Assembly: GCA_900767675.1 (NCBI GenBank) | Contig: CAAFZX010000026.1 | Span: forward strand, 16,867 to 80,866 | Direction of reading: 5' to 3' | DNA length: 64,000 nt | DNA from: an uncultured Collinsella sp. | Lineage (GTDB): Bacteria; Actinomycetota; Coriobacteriia; Coriobacteriales; Coriobacteriaceae | In this document: piece after piece, positions 57,988 to 64,000 of the stretch | Layout of the letters: every line of letters starts with the position of its first letter | Numbering within the stretch: position 1 is the first letter of the stretch | Position numbers and translations under genes: made by a program | The notes under the pieces: generated by a model | Database searches by the model: none | Told to the model about the DNA's origin: nothing | What the model saw: only the letters and a program-made list of their open reading frames with translations

Positions 57988-60021
57988 ATGATCCTCCTGG
58001 TCGACAAGATCGAAAAAAGCTTCGGCGCACGCGTCCTCTTTAGCGGCGCGTCCTTCCAGATCAACCCCGGCGAGCGCTTTGCGCTCGTGGGACCCAACGG
58101 CGCCGGCAAAACCACCATGCTCAAGATCATCATGGGCATTGACAGCCCCGACGCCGGCCAGGTCCAGTACGCCAAGGACTGCCAAGTGGGTTACCTAGAG
58201 CAGGAAACCAACCTGGAGCAAAAGGACACCACCATCCTTGCCGAGGTCATGGCCGCTGCCAAGGAAATCCGCCGCATGGGCGAGCGCGCCAACGAGCTGC
58301 AGGCCCAGATCACCGAGCTCTCCGAGCAGGGCAAGGACGTCGACGCACTCCTCAACGAGTACGGCCAGGTCCAGGACCGCTTTGAGCATCTGGGCGGCTA
58401 CGAGCTTGAGAGCAACGCCCGCAAGATCCTGTCCGGCCTGGGCTTTAAGGTTACCGACTTTGAGCGCCCGTGCTCCGAGTTCTCCGGCGGCTGGCAGATG
58501 CGCATCGCGCTGGCTAAACTCTTCCTGCGCCATCCCGACTTGCTGCTTCTGGACGAGCCCACCAACCACCTGGACCTCGAAAGTGTCCAGTGGCTGCGCG
58601 GCTTTATCGCCAACTATGACGGCGCCGTGCTCATCGTAAGTCACGACCGCGCCTTCATGGACGCCTGCGTCGACCACGTCGCCGCGCTCGAGAACCGCCG
58701 CGTAACCACCTACACCGGCAACTACAGCAGCTATCTCAAGCAGCGCGAGGACAACCTGGAGCAGATGCGCGCAAAGCGCGCCGCCCAGGAGCGCGATATC
58801 GCCCACATGCAGGTCTTCGTTGACAAGTTCCGCTACAAGCCCACTAAGGCCGCCCAGGCGCAGGAGCGCATCCGCAAGATCGAGCAGATCAAAAAGGAGC
58901 TCGTCATCCTGCCCGAAGGCCACAAGCACATCGACTTTAAGTTCCCCGACCCGCCGCGCTCCGGCGACATGGTCGTGGGCCTCGAGGGCGTATCCAAGTC
59001 CTACGGCGACAAGCACATCTACAGCGACATCGACGTCAAGCTCTACCGCGGCGAGCACGTGGCGCTCGTCGGCCCTAACGGCGCCGGCAAGTCCACCCTC
59101 ATGAAGATCATCGCCGGCCTGGAGCCGCCCACCACCGGTACCCGCGATCTGGGCACCAACGTAGGCATGGCCTACTATGCGCAGCACGCGCTCGAGGGCA
59201 TGACCGAGTCCAACACCGTCCTGCAAGAGATCGACACCGTCACGCCCAAGTGGACTGTGCCGCAGCAGCGCAGCCTGCTGGGCGCCTTCCTGTTTAGCGA
59301 CAACGATTCCATCGAAAAGCAGGTACGTGTGCTCTCCGGTGGCGAAAAGGCCCGTCTAGCCCTGGCCAAGATGCTCGTGGCCCCCGAGGCACTCCTGTGC
59401 CTGGACGAGCCCACCAACCACCTGGACATCGACTCGGTGGACATGCTCGAGAACGCCCTGCAAAACTTCCCCGGCACCATCGTGCTCATCAGCCACGACG
59501 AGCACCTGGTGCGCGCCGTGGCCAACCGCGTGATCGACATCCGCGACGGCAAGGTCACGGTTTACGACGGCGACTACGACTACTACCTCTACAAGCGCGA
59601 GGACCTCGCGGCCCGCGCCGCCGCCGAGGCGTCCACGGAGAGCGCGCCTGCCGCGGCCAAGCCCACCAAAGCCAGCGCCGCTCAGGCAAGCAGCCCCACC
59701 ACTGCCCCCAAGCCTGCCGAGGGCAAAAAGACCAAGGAGCAAAAGCGCGCCGAGGCCCAGGCCCGTGCAGCACTCAACAAAAAGCTCAAGGGCGTGCGCA
59801 ACCAGCTCAAGAAGATCGAGGCCGAGCTGGACAAGAAGCGTGCCCGCTATGACGAGCTTATGGAATTGATGGCAAGCGAAGAGCTTTATGCCGATCAGGA
59901 CAAGTTCAACGCCGCGCTGGGGGAATATAACGGCCTTAAGCAAGAGCTGCCCAAGCTCGAGGACGAATGGCTGGAGCTTTCCACCCAGATCGAAGAGGAG
60001 ACCGCGCGTGAACTCTCGTAA
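57988..60021 (+). CDS. ABC-F family ATPase
   Basis: 677 residues with two ABC domains on one chain: Walker A GPNGAGKTTMLK near 34 and GPNGAGKSTLMK near 360, signatures FSGGWQMRIAL and LSGGEKARLAL, Walker B LLLLDEPTNHLDL and LLCLDEPTNHLDI. There are no membrane segments. The inter-domain linker and a C-terminal Ala/Lys-rich coiled coil (KKLKGVRNQLKKIEAELDKK) fit the YdiF/Uup-like branch that acts on ribosomes. AAAGGCGG precedes the ATG. The next gene overlaps its end. Confidence 0.92.
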   Translation: MILLVDKIEKSFGARVLFSGASFQINPGERFALVGPNGAGKTTMLKIIMGIDSPDAGQVQYAKDCQVGYLEQETNLEQKDTTILAEVMAAAKEIRRMGERANELQAQITELSEQGKDVDALLNEYGQVQDRFEHLGGYELESNARKILSGLGFKVTDFERPCSEFSGGWQMRIALAKLFLRHPDLLLLDEPTNHLDLESVQWLRGFIANYDGAVLIVSHDRAFMDACVDHVAALENRRVTTYTGNYSSYLKQREDNLEQMRAKRAAQERDIAHMQVFVDKFRYKPTKAAQAQERIRKIEQIKKELVILPEGHKHIDFKFPDPPRSGDMVVGLEGVSKSYGDKHIYSDIDVKLYRGEHVALVGPNGAGKSTLMKIIAGLEPPTTGTRDLGTNVGMAYYAQHALEGMTESNTVLQEIDTVTPKWTVPQQRSLLGAFLFSDNDSIEKQVRVLSGGEKARLALAKMLVAPEALLCLDEPTNHLDIDSVDMLENALQNFPGTIVLISHDEHLVRAVANRVIDIRDGKVTVYDGDYDYYLYKREDLAARAAAEASTESAPAAAKPTKASAAQASSPTTAPKPAEGKKTKEQKRAEAQARAALNKKLKGVRNQLKKIEAELDKKRARYDELMELMASEELYADQDKFNAALGEYNGLKQELPKLEDEWLELSTQIEEETARELS

Positions 60022-60304
60022 GGCCGCTGCCGTGGCGATGAGCATCATCGCCATCGCCTGTCGCATCTGCGGCATTTTTATGAGTGCGATGACCGTGCTG
60101 CTGTGCTTTAGCGGCCTCACCGCCAAGCTGCAGATCGTTGGCTTTGTCGTTGAGCTTTCGCGCGCGCTACCGAGCGCCATCGCCGGCTATGGCGTCATCA
60201 CATCACCCTTCGGCGGTGTGTTCCGCCTGGATTACGCCATCGTCACCATAATCTTGTTTGTGATCGACTACCTGCTCACGCGCGCCTCGCGCCGCGTCCG
60301 CTAG
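60008..60304 (+). CDS. Small membrane protein
   Basis: 98 residues, two or three hydrophobic segments (MSIIAIACRICGIFMSAMTVLL, YAIVTIILFVIDYLL) and a basic end (TRASRRVR). GTG start at 60008 with GAGGAG eight bases upstream, overlapping the ABC-F stop by 14 bases, and followed by the M50 protease gene eight bases later. No family is recognised. Confidence 0.7.
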   Translation: MNSRKAAAVAMSIIAIACRICGIFMSAMTVLLCFSGLTAKLQIVGFVVELSRALPSAIAGYGVITSPFGGVFRLDYAIVTIILFVIDYLLTRASRRVR

Positions 60305-60312
60305 GGGGCGCC

Positions 60313-60996
60313 ATGTCCAACAGCCACCTCATGAACCTGCTCGCCAGCGCCGTTGCCGTCATCGTTGGCATCGTCATCCACGAGAGTGCGCACGCCGCCG
60401 CGGCTTGGGCGCTCGGCGACAAGACGGCCCGTTCGCGCGGCCGCGTCTCGCTCAACCCGCTCAACCACATCGACCCGTTTGGCACCATCCTCCTGCCGCT
60501 GCTGATGCTCGCCGCCGGCGGCCCGGTGTTCGCCTTTGCCAAGCCGGTGCCCGTCTACCTCAACAACCTCAAGTACCCCAAGCGTGACGAGGTCCTAGTG
60601 AGCGCGGCCGGCCCCGCATCGAACATCGCACTGGCATGCCTTGCCGCAGCCCTCATGCACGCAGCGTACGGCAACCTCTATGCCAGCATGTCCTTTACCG
60701 TGGTGTCCCAAATTATGAACTTCGGCGCCACCTTTATCGTGGTCAACCTGTCGCTCGCGTTCTTTAACCTCATCCCGATCCCGCCGCTCGACGGCTCGTC
60801 GATCATCGTGCCGTTCCTCAAAGGCAAGGCGCTCGCCAACTACTACCGACTGCAGCAATACGCCATGCCGATACTTATCATCGTGCTATATCTGCTGCCC
60901 ATGTGGACCGGTATCGACGTGATCGGCCGGTATTTCGACGTTACCGTGTATCCGCTGGCGGAGCATCTGCTCAACTTCGCAACCGCCGGCATCTAG
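60313..60996 (+). CDS. M50 family site-2 type metalloprotease
   Basis: 227 residues. HESAHAAAAWALGD near residue 23 is the HExxH zinc site, and NLIPIPPLDGSSI near residue 155 supplies the NPxPPxDG motif. Several membrane segments surround them. This short form lacks PDZ and CBS domains and fits the rhomboid-like zinc peptidase group (YwhC type). It probably cleaves membrane proteins; the substrate is unknown. It precedes scpA by 84 bases. Confidence 0.88.
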   Translation: MSNSHLMNLLASAVAVIVGIVIHESAHAAAAWALGDKTARSRGRVSLNPLNHIDPFGTILLPLLMLAAGGPVFAFAKPVPVYLNNLKYPKRDEVLVSAAGPASNIALACLAAALMHAAYGNLYASMSFTVVSQIMNFGATFIVVNLSLAFFNLIPIPPLDGSSIIVPFLKGKALANYYRLQQYAMPILIIVLYLLPMWTGIDVIGRYFDVTVYPLAEHLLNFATAGI

Positions 60997-61080
60997 GGTA
61001 AACTTACAGATCGACCGTGCAAAACGGTCGCAACATGCACCCAAACCGCGCCGTGAAGGCGCCGTCAAAGGAGGTCGAAG

Positions 61081-61890
61081 ATGTCGTATCGCGTGTCGAC
61101 GCAGGTCTACAGCGGACCGTTCGACCTGCTGCTGCAGCTGGTAACCCGCCAAAAAGTAGATATCGGCGCCATCTCGATCAGCGAGGTGGCCGAGCAATAC
61201 CTTGCCGAGGTCGAGCGCATCGAGGCACTGGACCTAGATGTGGCGAGTGACTTTTTGCTGGTCGCGGCAACCCTTCTGGACATCAAGGCCGCCTCGCTGG
61301 TGCCCCAGGAGGCCCCAAGCAACACAGACGAAGATGACGAGGACGACGAAGATCTCGAGGAACTCAGCGCGCTCGACGGCGATGCCCTGCGCGAGGTCCT
61401 GATCCAGCGCCTGATCGCCTACAAGCAGTTTAAGGGTGCGGCGGCGGCCCTTGGCGCGCGCATGCAGGCCGAAAGCCGCATGCATCCGCGCGCGGCCGGC
61501 CCCGACCCCGAGTTCTTGGGCCTTATGCCCGACTATCTGGCTGGCATCACCCTGCGCGGCCTCGCCGTCATCTGCGCCGACCTGGACGGCAAGCGCCAGA
61601 CCTTCCTGCTGGAGGCCGAGCACGTGGCACCGCATCGCGTGCCGCTCGACCTGACGGTGGCCTCGGTCGACCGCTTTACCACGGCGCACCAAACCTGCAC
61701 CTTCCGTGAGCTGCTGGACGGCGACGCCACCACCGAGCAGCTCGTCGTCACCTTCCTGGCCATGCTCGAGCTCGCCAAACGCGGCTCGCTCACGCTAAGC
61801 CAGGACGAGATCTTTGGAACCATTCAGATCAACCGCGTCGAGGGCGCCGAGGCATACGTGCCCGGCGAGGGCCCCGAGCTCACCGAATAG
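61081..61890 (+). CDS. scpA: Segregation and condensation protein A
   Basis: The kleisin that bridges the SMC heads. The 269-residue protein opens with YRVSTQVYSGPFDLLLQLV, then VDIGAISISEVAEQYL and DFLLVAATLLDIKAASLVP, the N-terminal kleisin pattern. An acidic linker (DEDDEDDEDLEELS) precedes the C-terminal winged helix (VVTFLAMLELAKRGSLTLSQ). AAAGGAGG precedes the ATG. scpB follows after 11 bases. Confidence 0.96.
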   Translation: MSYRVSTQVYSGPFDLLLQLVTRQKVDIGAISISEVAEQYLAEVERIEALDLDVASDFLLVAATLLDIKAASLVPQEAPSNTDEDDEDDEDLEELSALDGDALREVLIQRLIAYKQFKGAAAALGARMQAESRMHPRAAGPDPEFLGLMPDYLAGITLRGLAVICADLDGKRQTFLLEAEHVAPHRVPLDLTVASVDRFTTAHQTCTFRELLDGDATTEQLVVTFLAMLELAKRGSLTLSQDEIFGTIQINRVEGAEAYVPGEGPELTE

Positions 61891-61901
61891 GAGCGGCAAC
61901 C

Positions 61902-62621
61902 ATGTCAACCCTTTCCACGCTAGAGGCAAACAGCCTCAAAGGTGCCCTCGAGGCGCTGCTGCTGGTGTCGAGCGACCCCGTGAGCGCACCCGCGCTGGCA
62001 GGTGCGCTGGATATCGCCCCCGGCGAGTGCGCGTCGCTGTTGGCCGAGCTCAAGGTTGAGTACGAGGAGGCCAACCGCGGCTTTCAGCTGCGCGAGGTCG
62101 CTGGCGGGTGGCGCCTGTTCACACACCCCGCCTACCACGATGTGGTCGAGGCCTATGTGCTGAGCTGGGACACGCAAAAACTGTCGCAGGCGGCGCTCGA
62201 GACCCTGGCCGTCATCGCCTACCACCAGCCCGTCACGCGCGAGGTGGTCAAGGGCATACGCGGCGTCAACTCCGACGGCGTCATCGCGTCGCTCGTGGAC
62301 AAGGGCCTGGTGCGCGAGCTCGGCCGCGACCCCGAGCGCGGTCAGGCCATCATCTACGGCACGACCAACGCCTTCTTGGAAAAATTTGGCCTGCGCTCCA
62401 CCCGCGACTTGCCCGATCTGGAGCAGTTTGCCCCCGACGAGCAGTCGCGCCAGTTTATCCGCGAGCGCCTGAGCGGCCGCAGCATTCAGTCCACGCTCGA
62501 GGAGCAGGCCGAGGACTTGGACGAAGAGCGCGAACTGATCGATATCGATGTTGAGGACACTGCAGATGAGGAGATCCTGACCAGCGGTGACAGCTCGGAG
62601 GATATGCATGACGAGAATTAA
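61902..62621 (+). CDS. scpB: Segregation and condensation protein B
   Basis: 239 residues with the two winged helices of ScpB: LEALLLVSSDPVSAPALAGAL, GFQLREVAGGWRLFTHP, LSQAALETLAVIAYHQPVTR and YGTTNAFLEKFGL. It works with SMC and ScpA in chromosome segregation. The acidic C-terminus overlaps the rluB start by 14 bases. Confidence 0.96.
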   Translation: MSTLSTLEANSLKGALEALLLVSSDPVSAPALAGALDIAPGECASLLAELKVEYEEANRGFQLREVAGGWRLFTHPAYHDVVEAYVLSWDTQKLSQAALETLAVIAYHQPVTREVVKGIRGVNSDGVIASLVDKGLVRELGRDPERGQAIIYGTTNAFLEKFGLRSTRDLPDLEQFAPDEQSRQFIRERLSGRSIQSTLEEQAEDLDEERELIDIDVEDTADEEILTSGDSSEDMHDEN

Positions 62622-63576
62622 CGAAGCAGGGGAGACGCGCACCGCCGGCGTAACGGGCGCGCCCGCGTTCGACGCCCAGCCCGTCTACCCGCACACGATG
62701 CGCCTGCAGCGCTTTTTGGCGCGCGCGGGCGTGGCGAGCCGCCGCGGCTCGGAGGACCTGATGACCGCCGGCCGCGTGACCGTCAACGGCCAGGTCGCGA
62801 CCGAACTGGGTACTAAGGTCGACGTCGACCGCGACCATATCGAGGTCGACGGCATGCCCGTCAAGCTCAACCAGGGCGCCGTGTACCTGATGCTCTACAA
62901 GCCGACTGGCTACCTCACCACCATGAGCGATCCGCAGGATCGCCTTTGCGTGGCCGACCTGGTCCCGCGCAACCGCTTTCCGGGGCTCTTCCCGGTGGGT
63001 CGCCTGGACCGCGACACCACGGGCCTTTTGCTCTTTACCACCGACGGCGACCTGTCGCAGGATCTACTGCACCCCAGCAAGCACGTCTACAAGACCTACC
63101 AGGCGCTCGTGGACGGCCACCTGACCGATCGCGACTTGGAACCACTCCGTCGCGGCATCGAGCTCGACGACGGCCTGTGCCAGCCGGCAATCTGCCGTGT
63201 TATCAGCGCGCGCGAGGCCGAGGCCGTGGCTCCGCAGGGCGTAAAGCCCGGCACCACTGCCGTGGAGGTCATCATCCGCGAGGGCCGCAAAAACCAGGTC
63301 AAGCGCATGCTGAGCAAGATCCACCATCCGGTGATCCGCCTACACCGCTGCAACTTTGCCGGCCTGGAGCTCAAGGACGTGGCCAAGGGCTCGTGGCGCG
63401 AACTCACCGACCGCGAGGTACAGATCCTCAAGGCCGGCGGCATCCCGCCCAAGCAGGCGAGCGCCAAGCGCAGCGGCGGCAAGCCCCAAGACACGCCCGC
63501 AAGCCGCACGCGCCACCACGGTAGCCACGGCTCCGCGCCCAAGCGCAACACCTACCGCGAGCGCTACACGGGCTAG
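62608..63576 (+). CDS. rluB: 23S rRNA pseudouridine synthase B family
   Basis: 322 residues. An S4 domain (MRLQRFLARAGVASRRGSE, then AGRVTVNGQVATELG) precedes the RsuA/RluB catalytic domain with the Asp of GRLDRDTTGLLLFT near residue 134 and REGRKNQVKRML. The C-terminus is basic and low complexity (residues about 280-322). ATG 62608 has GGAGG upstream and overlaps scpB; the extension from 62587 is rejected. RluB is preferred over RluE/RsuA from its S4 domain and position next to scpAB. Confidence 0.9.
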   Translation: MTRINEAGETRTAGVTGAPAFDAQPVYPHTMRLQRFLARAGVASRRGSEDLMTAGRVTVNGQVATELGTKVDVDRDHIEVDGMPVKLNQGAVYLMLYKPTGYLTTMSDPQDRLCVADLVPRNRFPGLFPVGRLDRDTTGLLLFTTDGDLSQDLLHPSKHVYKTYQALVDGHLTDRDLEPLRRGIELDDGLCQPAICRVISAREAEAVAPQGVKPGTTAVEVIIREGRKNQVKRMLSKIHHPVIRLHRCNFAGLELKDVAKGSWRELTDREVQILKAGGIPPKQASAKRSGGKPQDTPASRTRHHGSHGSAPKRNTYRERYTG

Positions 63577-63642
63577 CCAGTCCGCCAGCAAGCAGCGCCC
63601 GCCTGCCATACCAGCACGTCAACCACCGAAAGGAAGCATTGC

Positions 63643-64000
63643 ATGATCGTCGCCATCGACGGCCCCGCCGGTTCCGGCAAGTCCACCATCGCCAAGGAGA
63701 TCGCCCGCCAGCTGGGCTTTAACAAGCTCGACACGGGCGCCATGTATCGCGCCGTCACCTTCGCCGCGCTCGACCGCGGCATCGATCTGGACGACGAGGC
63801 GGCCATCGACGCCCTCGCCGAGCAGATCGAGATTCGCTTTACCAACGGCACCGGCGAGGATACGAGCCTGACCATTGACGGCCAGGACGCTTCGGCCGCC
63901 ATTCGTACCCCGCAGGTCGACGCCAACGTGTCCAAGGTCTCGGCCTATCCGGGCGTGCGCGCCGCCATGCTCATCCATCAGCGCCGCGCCGCCGAGGACC
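63643..64000 (+). CDS. cmk: Cytidylate kinase (partial)
   Basis: The first 119 codons reach the right edge. MIVAIDGPAGSGKSTIAKEI is the P-loop of CMP kinase, and KLDTGAMYRAVTFAAL the CMP-binding segment; the enzyme phosphorylates CMP and dCMP. AAGGAAG precedes the ATG. The gene order scpA-scpB-rluB-cmk is common in Gram-positive genomes. Confidence 0.95.
   Translation, partial: MIVAIDGPAGSGKSTIAKEIARQLGFNKLDTGAMYRAVTFAALDRGIDLDDEAAIDALAEQIEIRFTNGTGEDTSLTIDGQDASAAIRTPQVDANVSKVSAYPGVRAAMLIHQRRAAED

Overview
The window is typical of a gut Coriobacteriia genome (Actinomycetota), most likely Collinsella or a close relative. This is inferred from the GC-rich core genes, the gene content and the style of the proteins, not from any search. 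It is a high-GC core chromosome carrying one large accessory block.

Left core (1-24.9 kb). The start of an L-serine dehydratase beta gene is followed by metK, gltX, priA, def, fmt and rsmB. Then comes a complete minus-strand glycogen cluster, read glgB-glgP-glgC-glgD-glgA, followed by a GH13 alpha-glucosidase/GH77 4-alpha-glucanotransferase fusion and a small FmdB-type zinc ribbon gene. GlgA and GlgB both carry long lysine/alanine/threonine-rich, histone H1-like C-terminal tails. Upstream of glgB, in the space shared with a divergent HAD phosphatase and thiamine pyrophosphokinase pair, lies a strong inverted-repeat operator.

Accessory block (about 24.9-57.8 kb). It is bracketed by two same-orientation tRNA-Ala(GGC) genes whose sequences match over 78 bp. 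The first part (25.6-39 kb) is a surface-polysaccharide operon with a long structured leader and a LoaP-type NusG antiterminator at its head. It encodes an initiating sugar transferase, several glycosyltransferases, a heparinase-like protein, a CapK/PaaK-like adenylate-forming enzyme, a Wzy polymerase, a Wzx flippase, and WecB plus WecC, which make UDP-ManNAc and UDP-ManNAcA. Two adjacent genes in it carry runs of nine G, and a free-standing half-glycosyltransferase duplicates the C-terminal half of a neighbour.

The second part (39-57.5 kb) is AT-richer in places and reads as a defence and toxin-antitoxin island. It contains a nucleotidyltransferase-fold gene with an unknown partner, a YobI-like membrane NTPase, a Mrr-like nuclease fused to a STAND-type NTPase, and a zinc-hook ABC ATPase resembling RloC with a membrane-anchored partner. 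It also holds a TenpIN-like type III toxin-antitoxin locus with a two-repeat RNA antitoxin, a DUF3990/XRE pair behind a perfect 23-bp palindrome, a Doc-like toxin with a small partner, a minimal nucleotidyltransferase, an LPXTG surface protein, an IS256-type transposase remnant and a tRNA-Val with a possible integration scar.

Right core (57.8-64 kb). After the second tRNA-Ala come an ABC-F ATPase, a small membrane protein, an M50 metalloprotease, scpA, scpB, rluB and the start of cmk, all on the plus strand and tightly packed.

Long imperfect inverted repeats fill several core intergenic spaces (415-535, 2096-2168, 6834-6929, 24635-24696, 57484-57641). No CRISPR array, rRNA or replication origin was seen.
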